Positions 48,997 to 61,138 of a DNA stretch of 64,000 nt are shown piece by piece (within the stretch, counting starts at the first letter, position 1; each line of letters opens with the position of its first letter). Source of the DNA: Cryptomeria japonica (lineage: Eukaryota > Streptophyta > Pinopsida > Cupressales > Cupressaceae); contig NW_026729172.1 in NCBI RefSeq assembly GCF_030272615.1, positions 1 through 64,000 on the forward strand, given 5' to 3'. The position numbers and the translations under genes were made by a program. The notes beneath the pieces were generated by a model. That model was not told the DNA's origin. It saw only the letters and a program-made list of their open reading frames with translations, and ran no database searches.

Positions 48997-50183
48997 GATT
49001 CATGGAACATTGTTTAGGCACATAGCGTGTTGATGGAAGATTCGACTAACATAGCATGTTAGTCGCTTTTGCTGATTCGTGGAGTGCGTGGCCGCCATTT
49101 CCTTTTGCCCCGCAAAACAACGAATTTGACTAACTTAGCGTGTTAGTAGCTTTCACTGATTCACGGGTTGTGTGACCACCATTTCATTTTACCCTGCGAA
49201 ACGGTGAATTCAACTAACATGGCATGTTAGTCACTTTCACTGATTCGCGGACTGCGTGGCTGCCATTTCTTTTTGCCTTGCGAAATAACAAATTCGACTA
49301 ACATGGCATGTTAGTTGATTTCGCTGATTCACGGGCTGCGTGACTGCAATTTCCTTTTGGACCGCGAAACAGCAAATTTGACTAACATAGCGTGTTAGTC
49401 ACTTTCGTTGATTCGCGGATTGCATGGGCACAATTTCCTTTTGCCTTGCGAAATGATGGTTTTGACTAACATGGCGTGTTAGTCGTTTTCTTTGATTCTT
49501 GGATTGCATGGCTGCCATTTCCTTTTGCCATGCGAAATGACAAATTTGACTAACATGGTGTTTTTGTAGCTTTCATTGATTCATGGGCTGCGTGGCCACT
49601 ATTTCCTTTTGCCCCGCAAAATGGTGAATTCAACAAACATGGCATGTTAGTCACTTTCGGTGATTTGTGGACTGCATGGCTACCATTTCTTTTTGCCTTG
49701 CGAAACAACAAATTCGACTAACATAGCATGTTAGTCAATTTCACTGATTCATGGACTGTGTGGTTGCCATTTCCTTTTGGACTGCGAAACAACAAATTTG
49801 ACTATCATAGCATGTTAGCCACTTTCACTGATTCATGGACTGTGTGGCCGCCATTTCCTTTTGCCCCGTGAAATAGCGAATTCAACTAACATAGCATGTT
49901 AGTTGCTTTTGCTCATTCGCAGACTAACATGCTATGTTTGGCAAATTCGCTATTTCATGGGGCAAAAGGAAGGTTGTGTCTATTGTTGGTGTGTAAAGCC
50001 AGAATAGACGAGTCCACCAAAATGAAATGGTGGCCATGTAGCCTGCGAATCAGCGAAAGCTACTAACATGCTATGTTAGTCGAATTTGTTGTTTCGCGGG
50101 GCAAAAGTAAATCGCAACCATGCAGTCTACGAATCAACGAAAGTGACTAACATGCTATGTGCCTAAATAATGTTCCATGAATC
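48997..50183. repeat. 1.19-kb inverted-end element filled with an 84-bp palindromic array
   Basis: Outer ends 48997-49031 and 50149-50183 are inverted repeats (33 of 35 bases). Inside are eleven units in one orientation with a palindrome (gactaacatg, one base, catgttagtc) at 49044, 49128, 49212, 49296, 49380, 49464, 49548, 49632, 49716, 49800 and 49884: exactly 84 bp each, without an indel. From about 49922 the units are inverted, with palindromes at about 49922, 50062 and 50146. Each unit also has 'ccatttccttttgcc' and 'cgcgaaa' blocks. No open frame is shared. It could be a fold-back/MITE-like element or a satellite captured in one. Confidence 0.92.
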
Positions 50184-51059
50184 TTGTCTCTCTCTGACGA
50201 AACCTTCTTCGGTTTATTCCTCTAGTTGTTGCATCGGCCTTCAGAATGAAGTCACTTAATACTTCATCCAATGGTCCCATGACATTTAACTTTCTTTTTG
50301 ATCGACGTAACTTTCACCGATTGCTTCATCGGGCGTTGGCATAGCATATTTTCCTTGCTTCTGATATTTATAGTCTCCCTGATAGATCCGCCCTCTGTGA
50401 CATTCTGCCCAAAATGCATATCCTCGACAGTGTATGTTATCCTGATGAGTCTAACTCCCCTTATTTCTTGGTATCACTTTATCAGAGAGAGTCTCTCTGA
50501 TAGAGTCACCTTCTCCATTTAGTGCATCAGGTATCAGTGTAACATAAATTGGGACCTCCCAATAACCTGATGTCACCGCTATGAAGACATCACTCCATCG
50601 GTTATCGGTAAGAGCTCCATCGATAACCCCATCGAGTATTAGGATGATATTTTTTCCTCGTTGCCAATAGTGTATGGTATCCCGATGACTCCGACCTCCT
50701 ATCATATCATCACCGTAACTTGTCTTGATGGATTTCCACTTAGTCGCACCTTTTCCTACCACTCATGCTTTAGGAAACACCCTCAGCATGAGTTACTCCA
50801 ATCAACATACTCATTCCTCCTTAGGCGATCTCATCGGGATCACTTATGCCAATAAGAAAAATTTTGTAGTTTTTACAAAAGAAATCCCTCTTTATGGATG
50901 CAACTTTTAATAATCATACCGAAGAGTTTCTCCAACACCATTTACCTCTTTGCACATGATCACAACCCTGCTCTGTGCCAACCTTCCAAAAATTACTCTT
51001 GCAATGAGACTAATTGTGAAGATGAGGATTGCCAGAATGCCATCATACTCAACACTTCC
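50184..51059. other. Unassigned region with short palindromes
   Basis: No gene. A 23-base palindrome lies at 50480-50502 (tatcagagaga, g, tctctctgata). The phrases 'tatcctgatgagtc' and 'tatcccgatgactc' recur about 250 bp apart. Confidence 0.45.
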
Positions 51060-51475
51060 CTTGAATATGCCTCCCTCTCTCTCCCATTATTTCTCTCTTA
51101 AGTCTCTCTCCTCCTTGCCTCTATCTCTCTCTCTTTCTATCCATATCTCTCTACCTCTATCTCACTATCTCTCTCTTATTCACTCCATCTCTCCTACTCA
51201 AAATTCCTCTCCATATCCCTCTCTATCTCTCTATATCCCCCTCTATCTATATCACTCTTTCCCCCCTCTATCTATTATATCTCCCTCTCACTCCCCTCCA
51301 TTTTTATCTCTTTCCATCCATATCTTTCTCTACCTCTATCTCCCTCTCTATATATTGGGCTATAATTCCCTCTCCCTCCTCCATGTTTATCTCCCTTCTC
51401 TCTATCCCTCTTTATATCCCCCCACTCTATCTTTCCCCATCTCTCACTCTCTCACTCTCTCTATCCCTTACCTAT
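51060..51475. repeat. CT-rich low-complexity block
   Basis: Degenerate (ctctctc, ccctctatct, ccatatctct) text, pyrimidine-rich on the plus strand. It is in the opposite sense to the GA block at 47640-48285. Confidence 0.92.
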
Positions 51476-52179
51476 ATCAAGTGGGTGGGAATCAGTGCCA
51501 TTAATCAGCCTGCTTTCATAAGGTTCCGCTACAATTCCTTGCACCCAACTATAGTCCCTCATTATTCTAGCGGGCTGATGCCATTACTCGAATCTAGTCT
51601 CGCAACAACACGAGTGTTGATTGGGGGGCTAGCAATGACATGAGTGCAAGTTGAGTCCCTACAATTTGATTCTAGCAGGTTAATTAATTGATTGGGGGCC
51701 CCCTACTATTCTAAAGGGCTAGCAAGCTGATTAATTACTACCATTCTATAGGCCTTGTAAAGAGCTGATTCCTTGAGAATAGTAGGGACTTGAATGAACT
51801 GATTCGAGTTACTCTAGTAGGTTTACATTAATGGCATGGTAGATGAATTGGTGAGTGAATTCGAGCTTATCCCCTACCATTCTAGCCGGGATTGCATTTT
51901 GATTAGCATCTATAGATGGTAGGGGCTCAGTATTCAAAGTAGGGGAACTTAGGAAGGATACGAGCAGCTCCAAATGCACCTAATAGAGGAGGAGAGTGAG
52001 ATAGGGAGATAGAGATTGAGAGGGAGAGACAAGAGATAAATGAGAGAAAGAGAGATGGAGAGAGAGAGAGAGGGGGGGAGACAAAGATAGAGAAAACATA
52101 ATATTGATGAATCAACACCTCGAGGTCAACATAATCTGTATTCTGATGATGTTTCAAAATCTGTATTGAGTTATTATAG
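51476..52179. other. Unassigned region with 'ccattctag' phrases, then a GA tract
   Basis: Variants of ctaccattctagcgggct recur irregularly between 51560 and 51900. 51985-52085 is GA-rich. No gene. It may be the far part of the minus-strand Gypsy-like leader that starts at 53391. Confidence 0.4.
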
Positions 52180-53010
52180 ATGTATCTTCTTCTTCATCAA
52201 TAACATACAAAGGTAGCTCATTAAACAAAACAAGCATTATCTCATCATCTTGCTCCATATAACTAGGTAACTCATTAAACAAAACAATCAAAAACTTGTT
52301 ATCAACACTTTTTCCTTGCTCTTTAACCTATTGTTCTATATCATTATACATATCATTTTATTGCAATAAATTTTATTTTTCTATTTCTACATCATTTGCA
52401 GGTGTATTGACAAAAGATAACTTTGTTTCTACCTCAAAAAAGTCTCTCTTTTGTTCAACAAAATAGCTCTTTTGATATATAATAGGACCTCTTGGACAAA
52501 GGCAGATGATGCTAGGGCATGAAAGTTGATTTACAAAAGGACTTTGATAAGATTTGGGGATTCCTTGAGGTGGAGACATCTCTTTAAAGGGTTTCTCTTG
52601 GGGAATGATGACCTAGTTTTCTACATACATATAACATCTTGCATGCATTGAAAGCTTCTAAAACTTGGGATTTCAACTTTAGAAGACTCACTTGAAGGTT
52701 GAATATGCTCACCTTGCCTAAAACATTTAAATTTGTACTTACGAACCTCTTCTTTCATAAGATGATCTATTGTAGTTGAGGGAGCTTGTTTGAGGATAGG
52801 AATTGAAAGAGCCGATTAATTCTCCAACCTCTAAAATTGAGAAAGAAAAACCTTCATCTACTTCTCCTTGGTTTTTATCTCACTACAAGATATTCTTCAT
52901 ACTGCTTCGTTTGATCCTCTAAATCTTTCTCATGATGACAGGCTTGATAAGCCCACTCATTCTGTCAAAATCAAATTCCCTTGATAAGTACACTTATATT
53001 CAAGTTCCCA
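52180..53010 (-). pseudogene. Worn coding-like region of a Gypsy-like element
   Basis: The minus strand has open pieces: 'NEWAYQACHHEKDLEDQTKQ' near 52960 and 'MSPPQGIPKSYQSPFVNQLS' from 52579 running through 'FNELPSYMEQDDEIMLVLFN' toward 52180 with few stops. It lies downstream of the minus-strand primer site at 53392, so it is probably the 5' part of that element's coding or leader region. No gag, protease or RT motif is visible. I do not recognise a domain. Confidence 0.35.
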
Positions 53011-53391
53011 AGGGGTTTGAGCAGGGACGGGTGGGTGGTAAGCATATTGAATATGCTAATAGCTTGTTGTAGAAAGTTTGTTTGGGATAAAACTAGCAGT
53101 GTTTTGGGTCTAATATAGATAATAAGGTGTAGGAATATCACTGTCATGAAATAGGGTTTGATAAGACAAACTCTTATGAAGTATAAACATATTTATTCAT
53201 TCAGAAAGCCAGAAAATCAAAATAAAATAGATTTGCTTTGAAACATACCAACACTTGGACTATTGAACCAATAGATTTGAACTCAGAGTCACTAGGCATG
53301 TGAAGATATTGCCTCAAAAGGAAGATATCATTGATATAAATATCAATATCAACAATGTATGGAAAATCCTTGGAGTGAAACAATCCAAACT

Positions 53392-53409
53392 ATCCCACTT
53401 AGTGTGCCA
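53392..53409 (-). promoter_or_regulatory. Primer binding site of a minus-strand Gypsy-like element
   Basis: The minus strand reads TGGCACACTAAGTGGGAT, close to TGGCACGCCCAGTGGGAC at 62205 on the plus strand. Both follow an LTR end by a few bases. I did not assign the tRNA. Confidence 0.65.
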
Positions 53410-53414
53410 AAAGT

Positions 53415-55260
53415 TGTTGTTACTAAGGATTGTGCCCAAATTCTAAGATATAAAACTTAGTAATCTTGCACAACATGGGGAGTTTCTCAAGCTATGAGTG
53501 ACCTAAAACAAGGATCAACCTCCATATTATGGGATACTTCCCTTGGAAAACCTCCTAAAATTATTGCACTTGACAAGAGAAAACGATATAAAGATTGCTT
53601 TTGAATTGAAAACTACTAGCCCTAGGAGGTGACACACTAAAATTTTGAGATTCTACTTGCTATCCTAAAATCACAATGAACTTCAATGGAGATCAAATTC
53701 AATTCGCAACTCAAATTAGAAACATGTAGTATATAATTGATTCATAGGAAAGTTTTAAATTCAATAATTGCTTGAAGTAAAATGATTGTATTCACAACTT
53801 CAACTTGTCAAAACACTCAACACAACTTACAACCTCTACTAACATGACACTTCTTGCCTTGAAAATGCATAGATGAGACAAAATTGAAGGATCTTTAAAC
53901 AAACCATAGGAACATCATCATATCATCCATTTAGGAGTCAAATAACAAGTTTAGATTCTATTTATTGGTTACATTTTATCTCTATTAGCTACGTCTATGG
54001 AAAACTATTAAATTTTGTAGGCTAGAGCAAGTGTAGATTATGACATTGAAAGACTCATTCAAAAGAAATAATACTGAAGCTTTAAATAAAAACACCATGC
54101 AATAAAAGAAATCAAGCTCATGATTGTAGTTTTTACATCCATGATGAGTGTAAATGAGACAATGAATTCACTTACCAACAACATGTGATGTCAACTAGAG
54201 GGGAGATTTATCACAAAGATATTGAATATTGGGGCACATATTAGTGTGTCCAATTATGATCAAAGATAAGAAATGATTTTGTGTGTGTGTGTGTGATAGA
54301 TTCCATTAGTTTTGATGTTAAACCATTTGTGCATATTTAGGATTAAGATTATATATGCTATATACACAAAAATGTGACTATACATAGACAATTAAAGCAT
54401 GAAGTTAACCAATATAGCTCACATGGACACACAATTTAGTCACAACAAAAGAAAATTAATATAATGAAAGGATACAAAATATTTTTGTCCACCATGCCTT
54501 ATCAATGCACCGAGCTATGATATTCATATCCAAGGATATAAATTGGGTAGACTATAATATTAAATTCTCATAATGACAATACAACAATGTGTAACATCTA
54601 AGAATTTCGTTCAAATGGATTGGTTTGCAACAAATTTATAGATTTTTGTGTGAGAAAATAGAGGGCCTAGATTAGTTGGAGAGACCAAAGGTTCTCATGG
54701 CTTGAGAGGATTGGGAGCATAAGAAGAGAACAAGTTTCATGCTTGTAATTGAGGAACTCAACGTCTCTCCATGATTCAAGGGGAATCAAGGGTGAGTTGC
54801 ATGTGTCTTGGATAGAGTGGATGGTAAGGATCTAAAAAGTATTTTTTTTAGGGATGTGAAAATAACTCCTATGCCTTAAGTATTGCAAGTGTACAAGTGA
54901 TATGACATATGCACCTACTTGAGAAATTGAGAACATAAATATTTGAATATTTATTATTACGCATGCACGAATGATTAGGGATATTAATTAATTTTTCTTA
55001 GGTGTTTAGTTAATTAAATATTCTAGTGTTTATTGAATTTTTAGATGGGGGTGAGATAGAGATTTATTTACCTAAGGGAGCTTATAGAAAAATGATGTGG
55101 AGTAAACGCTAGAAATAAGAATCAATAATAATAAATTTTATGATTTAATTAATTTTAGAAAGAAAATAAAATAATTAATCAAAATACAAATGATTAATTA
55201 GAAGTAAAATGACAATAGATGAGTTGGAATGATGATGTGTCAATTTTAGTTGTCTAAATA
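53415..55260 (-). mobile_element. LTR of the 'TGTAGACACC' family, minus orientation, copy 3
   Basis: Right after the primer site the minus-strand LTR ends ...AGTAACAACA. Its start is placed at about 55260 because the minus strand there reads TAGACAACTAAAATTGACAC, matching TAGACACCTAAAATTGTCAT at 61424, followed by AT-rich 'taattaatc' text as in the other copies. An alternative start at 54596 gives ends TGTTAC/GTAACA (1.18 kb). No partner LTR was found to the left. Confidence 0.5.
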
Positions 55261-56139
55261 TACTTTTTGTGAATTGTATAGTGAACATTTAATTTATTGG
55301 AAAAATATTCTTATGACCCAAAATATAGAGTCACACTTGCAACATTAGCTATCAATTGATGGAGTAGAAGAGGACTAAAATCATAATAAATTCAATCCAA
55401 TTATCTCACACAATGTTTAAGTAACACATGAAGTGTGATACAAAATACTAAAAAACTAATTAAGTGCCTAGTAGAATAATAAGAACATCCTCATAAGTGT
55501 TCTTTTGGTCCAACCCTTGCTTGTAGTGATTCGATATTTTGTTACATATTCTTGACCACAATTTATGTTGATCTATTCATTTTTTTTTCTTCTCTTTAAG
55601 AAATATCTAAAGAGAATTGAAAATTTCCTTGTCTAGCTTGTTCAAAAGGTTTTAAGTAAAATTTGGCATGCTTCTATACCTTCTTATTTGTCTTATTCAC
55701 TCAATATCTCTTGAATTATCACCTTCTTGCTTTATGAGGGTTGCCTCCTATGGGATGAATGAAGTTATTGTGATTCACTTATATGTACACTTTGGTGTAT
55801 TATTGTATTTATGCTACAAAATTGACGAGTTCATATATGATATTTAGAGTTTTAAAGAAAACATATGAATTGCTTATTCATTAGATATAGTTGCATATTT
55901 GCATTTAGTGATTTCAATGGAAAGGAAATTATATACAATGTTGAGTTTGTTAGGGTTTATAATTTTGTTTTCCAATAATCCATGAACATAATTAAATATA
56001 CATATGACTATTTCTTGGATCAATTTTTAGGACTACATCTAAAATTAGTTTTGTTCATAGATATTACTAAAAGACCTATATGAAATTCTTGTTTTGCCAT
56101 AACTTTGGCTATCATAAGCCTATGAATTAATTTATAGAA
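55261..56139. other. AT-rich spacer, nothing recognised
   Basis: No coding region, element end or repeat match found. Confidence 0.55.
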
Positions 56140-56803
56140 GTCATAAATAAAATTTGTCATGGTTGGGTGAAAATAATTAGATAGTGGAAGAAGTTTTGGA
56201 GTTTGCTGGTTGTGGATGTTTAGTTATTTGGTTAAATTAGGCATTAAAGTGAAAAGGGTGTTGGTGGAGCATATTCAAGGGTGGTAATTAGTAGTGCATT
56301 GTGGTTTCTAAAAGAATGTAATTTTGAGGAGAGACAAACTACCAAAGTTCATATGCGTTTTGTTCATAAGTGTTTTGTGCTTAGCTTCCTACTTACAACA
56401 AGGTTGCATGCAAGAAGCAAAATAAAGACAAAATCTCATTGCTCTTTTTCTCTTGCTAATCAAATTTGTGCTCATCCTTTTGAAAAAGCCTATTACGCAA
56501 AAATAAAAAAATTGATGATTGAGAAAAAAATTCATGTGTAAGATGGCGACACATTATATCATCTTGCATGCTTTTTAAACTTTTTGTCATTGATCACTAA
56601 GTCGAGTTGCTCGGTCTCATAAAGGTAACATGTTCAATGTAAGTAAATAATAACAATATATTATTATTACATGTCAAATATAAACCTTTACAAATTTTTA
56701 AAAATTATAATAATTGTTATCCAAAAAAAAAATTCATGAATGAAAAAAACTATAAGATGATGATGCAATAGATCATCTTACATGCTTTTTCTAAGCTTTG
56801 TGT
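56140..56803 (+). repeat. Dispersed repeat family F, copy C, with a partial second unit
   Basis: 56140-56650 matches 24310-24740. A worn piece of its end ('catcttacatgctttttcta') is repeated at 56735-56803. In this copy 56281-56541 is open for 86 codons ('LWFLKECNFEERQTTKVHMR'...'YYAKIKKLMIEKKIHV'). The frame is broken in the other copy, and I do not recognise the product. Confidence 0.7.
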
Positions 56804-59440
56804 TTTTTTTTTGCGATAAATCATTACCATTTATTTTTTTATTGGAAAAAGAAAATTCAATTACAAAATCATAGTGTTGTACACAACAAAGGAGAAAGTA
56901 GTCATACAAATCTATTCAAAATGTTGCCCAATAGTGAGAAATGTTGCCCAGCAACAAGAAGTGATTGAAACAAGCAATGTTAACTGCTACCCAGCAACAA
57001 GAAAATGGATCAACTATTTCAGACCTTGTATGGAGTTCAATACTGACAACATAAATATGTTGATTATACTTCTCTAGAACAATCAAAATGACTACAAAGT
57101 AGTCCATGACATTTGGAACAAAGGTCTAATACAACAAGCAAAGTAGCCAGTTACAACATAGTACAATGATCTCCAATCTCTCCAATCTAAATCCTCATAT
57201 CACCTATCTAAATGCCTTGAATTTTAAACTTTGCCTCAAAATTATTAAGTTGAACTTGCAGGTCCTCAAGTGTCCTTTTGAGCTCTGCATTAACTTGAAA
57301 TGCAGTTTGAAGAGTAAGGATTTGTGGAGAGAAATCCATACAAATAATCAATTACTTGATTTGAAGGGGGTACAAAGTGTGTGAAAAGGCATCCATGCAC
57401 ATGAATCTCCAAATGTGCTTAAGAATAATGTGTCGTTTGAGTAATAATATTGTGAGTGGAGGAGAGACCAAGCAAAGTATATTTCCAAGTGGGAAATAGC
57501 CTAGGGAAAGTGGAGAAGAGTAGGCCCCAAAGGTTTCGAGCATGGGAGTAGAGCCAAAAGGCATGCTTGATAGTTTCTTTTTTAGAGCAGAAGGGACAAG
57601 AAGGAGGGGGACCGATAAAAGATAGTAGATCACTAATAGGGAGTTTGACATGAATAATTTTCCATGCTATCAACTGGGCTTGTGCATCAGGTTTAGATTT
57701 TCAGATGAGTGAGCTTAACTTGTTCCATCTTGATCTATTGAGATTGTAATGCCACTTGAGATTGAGTTGGTGGGATAAGGAAATGGAAGGAAAGAGTTTC
57801 TTATAGAGTTTTGAGAGAAAAACTTTGGAATTTCTAATTTCTAGGCCATTTTCAATCTTTAATAAAGTTATCATGACATGGTGACGACATGAGACACCAC
57901 AACTCAAGCCTAACAAGCTGTTCTATTTTTTGGATAGGGGTCATGTATACTACAGAAAGATTGATCCACATTTTGATTTGTTGCCATGTTTCTAATCAAA
58001 ATTCAGAGGATCCCATAAGTCTCAAAAAACTTGAATGCCCTTTTTAAAGAAGTCTCTACCTTTGAGGTTTTTAATAGTAGCTAGAGGGCTATTGTTTTCT
58101 TGAACCAACTAGTTCCATCAAATGGAAGAAGAGGCAAAACTCAATCCATGACTCAAGGTCTGAGCATAATAATTTAATTTTTTGGATCTAGTTTGCCAAG
58201 CTCTCCAAATGGAGTTGAAGGGTGTTGAACCATATGTTTTAAAATAAGGTGCAAGAAGAAGCTTATCTTTCTAGCTAAGAAAATTCTAAGATCGTCCAAT
58301 AGTAGTTTCCAAGGAGCATCTCCATCCAAAGCTGTCACAACCCATTTCATAGTGAGGAAAATGCCCTAGGTATAGGGGTCTATAATTCCTAAACCACCTT
58401 TATTTTTTGGTTTGATGCAATGAGTCCACGAAGTAGACAAAATACCTTTGGTATTTCCCCATTTGTCCCAAAGGAAACTTCTAATAAGTCGAGTCAAGTA
58501 ATTGTAGTAGGTTTTAAAGGGCAGCCAACAGGAAGAGATATAGACATGACTAGCTAAAAGGATTTTGTTGGCGACTTGGATTCTATCGGCCATGGAAAGG
58601 AACTTGTTGAAGTTTATTTTTTAGTTTATACAAGAATCAATTCCACATCTTGTTAAGTTAAACACCTATACCAAATGGGATACCAAGGTATCTTATTATA
58701 GTGCCATGCTTCACCTCACGCTATTAACTAGGAATTCAAGGTGGTTGAGGGTTGGGATGAGTCATTATGAATTCAATCTTATGCATGGCCAACTTATAGC
58801 CTAAAACAGTAACAGAAAGATCTAATATGTCAAACATACTAGTCACTTCATATGTAGAATTTTGAATGAATAACATACTGTCATCCACAAAATGAGAATT
58901 TAGAGTTGTAACATTGTTTGGAAGAGATATTCCTTGAATTAGTCTATTTGATAGAGTGTGTTGAAACATATAACCAAGTGCATCAATCATAAGGACATAC
59001 AAATAAGGAGCAAGGCGACAACCCTGTCGAATGGATTTTTGCAAGGGAAATGAAGGAGAGAGCACACCATTGACAACAACTCTAGCAGATGCATCCATGA
59101 ATAACATATAGATTTCTTCACATAATTTAGGTCCAAATCCAATCCATTTAAGCATTTTAAGGATGAATGGCTAGTAGAAATGTTCATAAGCTTTGTCAAA
59201 GTCAAGCTTAATAATTAGTTTATCTTAAGCAGATTGTTGGGCCCATTTAGTTATTTCCCATGCAAGAACCAAATTGTCTAAGATAAATCTTCCTCCCAAG
59301 AAACTAGTTTGCTTTGGATAAAAAATCATTTGAGAAATGCATTTAATTCTTTGCACAAGATCCTTAGCTATAATTTTGTATGAAGTATTAAGGAGGGTAA
59401 TTGGTCGCCATCCATTGATAGTGTCATCCTCTTTGCAAAA
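56804..59440 (-). pseudogene. 5'-truncated LINE with RT, zinc-binding domain and A-tail
   Basis: Read leftward. RT begins inside the enzyme at 'GWRPITLLNTSYKIIAKDLV', then 'LIIKLDFDKAYEHFY' (first catalytic D), 'SIRQGCRLAPYLYVLMIDAL', 'LNSHFVDDSMLF' (YADD in most LINEs), 'YLGIPFGIGV', 'MADRIQVANKILLASHVYIS', 'KNKGGLGIIDPYT', and 'AWKIIHVKLPISDLLSF' with 'CPFCSKKETIKHAFWLYSHA', the zinc-binding region. A 3' untranslated part follows from 57350 and ends in nine A on the minus strand (plus strand 56804-56812). Stops and slips near 59220, 59150, 58735, 58365 and 57350 kill it. The endonuclease is missing. It sits inside family F/R1 repeats. Weak similarity of the flanks (cacaaagcttag, ggcaaatgctag) is not a safe target duplication. 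Confidence 0.85.
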
Positions 59441-60560
59441 GCTAGCATTTGCCTAAACTAGCAAGTAGGGGCTTAAATTATCTTAAGGTCAAACCTAGCC
59501 CAATCATACTTTCAAGGGATCTAAATCTTGATGGATGGTATAATCGAGGAGCATATGATTATTCTTAGCAACTAAATTGCAACACTTTCATTATTTAAAG
59601 TTATTTGACATGAGTAAGCTCTTTCAAATGAATATATTCCTTCCATAGTTATTTGAGCCCCTATAGTACTATTAACACCATGATAGAGGGTCAATAATTA
59701 ATATGAAGACACCCACAATATCACCATATCTTGCTAGTGCAAACGAGATAAGTGAGTTTGTTTATTATTTACTATTTCACATTTGACTTGTTTTGGATGG
59801 TGCTTCTTTTCTTAGATTAATCTCTTTACTATTTTATATAATATTTTATTCTAATTAGACATCATTCACTTCAATTGTTAAACAATCCATAACAATTTAA
59901 TTTATCCTTTAGACAAAAAATGATAAATATTTATCCTACTATACCTATTTTATTAGTACTTTTTTTGGTTAAAAAATTAAATATATTAATAATAAAAAGA
60001 ATGTATAAAGATAGACCTTATAATACAAAAATCTTGAAAGAAATAGCTAAAGTGTGAAAGAAGCAATTTAAATTTGAATACAAGTTAAATTTTATTAATA
60101 TAACTAATTTTTTATATTAAACTAAATAATATTTTAAGAAACCATAAAATTACTATGGACTACCATTTATGTCTTAATAAATAAGAGGACACATGATAAA
60201 ATAAATTTGGAAGTTGATCAATGAGAATTTATTGTGTAGGTATTCCCTTTCAAATGAGTTTAGGGAATTTTACCCTAATTTTGTCCCTCTACAAAATTCA
60301 GATGAAACTACTTTGAAAGAGAACCGTCACTTTGAGGAGGCTATTAATTGTAATATGACACAATTGTACACAAAAACGACCACCTAGTCAGTTGTATATC
60401 TTGCAAAATAATAATAACCATTCATAGCAAAGAGAGAAAACTATGGAATCACCTTGGAGCTTTTGGCACGTGTATATATTTTAGTCTTGCACGATGGAGA
60501 AAATACGAGAGAAATACAAAGGTGGAAGCTCCCTAGAAATAATGAATGAATGAAAGAATT
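59441..60560 (+). repeat. Dispersed repeat family R1, copy C
   Basis: The start 'catttgcctaaactagcaag' matches 23187. 59570-60250 matches 21830-22440 in copy A ('ttatttgacatgagtaagct', 'aataataaaaagaatgt', 'ataaaataaatttgg'). 60300-60560 resembles 23480-23800. It is more diverged than A and B are from each other. Confidence 0.7.
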
Positions 60561-60610
60561 TTAATGATTTCCATGAGACCCAATGGTCTAAGGGACCAAG
60601 ATGTACCAAA

Positions 60611-61080
60611 TTATCCTGATTTCAAGATCTTTTCCATGTTGGTCCTTCTCTTATGAATCTTGAGTAAGAGACTTGTTGTTTTGTGAAGCCTCATCTCTTC
60701 AAAAAGCTCATTAAAACTATCTACCTTTAATTCATTATCAAACTGGCTATGAATATCTTCATACATTGCACACTCCTTGATTAAATGCAACTCGCTTGCT
60801 ACAAAAAATGTACATTCTTTTTTTCCCAATCTTCTTTGGGCACCTTCCATGTACCCATATCACATCTCAAATGATGAGATCCAGTCCTTAACTATACAAT
60901 TAGAATTTTGGCCTTTCCATTAATCACAAATATCAAGTAAACTTTTTCACCATCCTCCTAAGTAGGGTTGAATTATTTAATATAGTACACATTTTTCCCG
61001 CCTAGCTGCTTTGTCCACATGGCATTCCTAAATTTCTCTAACACAAACTTTTTTATCTCCTCTTTGTTGCTAGGATAATC
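60611..61080 (-). pseudogene. Non-LTR retrotransposon carboxyl-end fragment
   Basis: Minus-strand reading with slips: 'EIKKFVLEKFRNAMWTKQLG', 'GEKVYLIFVINGKAKILIV', 'LRTGSHHLRCDMGTWKVPKE', then 'KKECTFFVASELHLIKECAM' and 'FNELFEEMRLHKTTSLLLKI'. The LR(T/C)GSHxLRxxxGRW and Cys/His pattern resembles the region after RT in plant non-LTR elements, where C-x2-C...H-x3-C-x is expected; here the Cys pair has decayed (ECTFF). Only this tail is present. Confidence 0.5.
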
Positions 61081-61138
61081 ATGTAAATATATGTCCCACT
61101 TGTTATTTTGTTTCTTTTGTCTTTTTCCTATGACTTAG

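Noticed and set aside
48997-50183. CRISPR array reading of the 84-bp repeats
   Set aside because: The whole 84-bp unit is repeated with drift. There are no unique spacers between constant repeats, and the context is a plant genome.
50950-51643. Ser/Leu/Pro-rich open frames of up to 184 codons
   Set aside because: They follow the CT-rich low-complexity block and show no domain, start context or homology that I can recognise. The same applies to the opposite-strand frames at 47870-48294.
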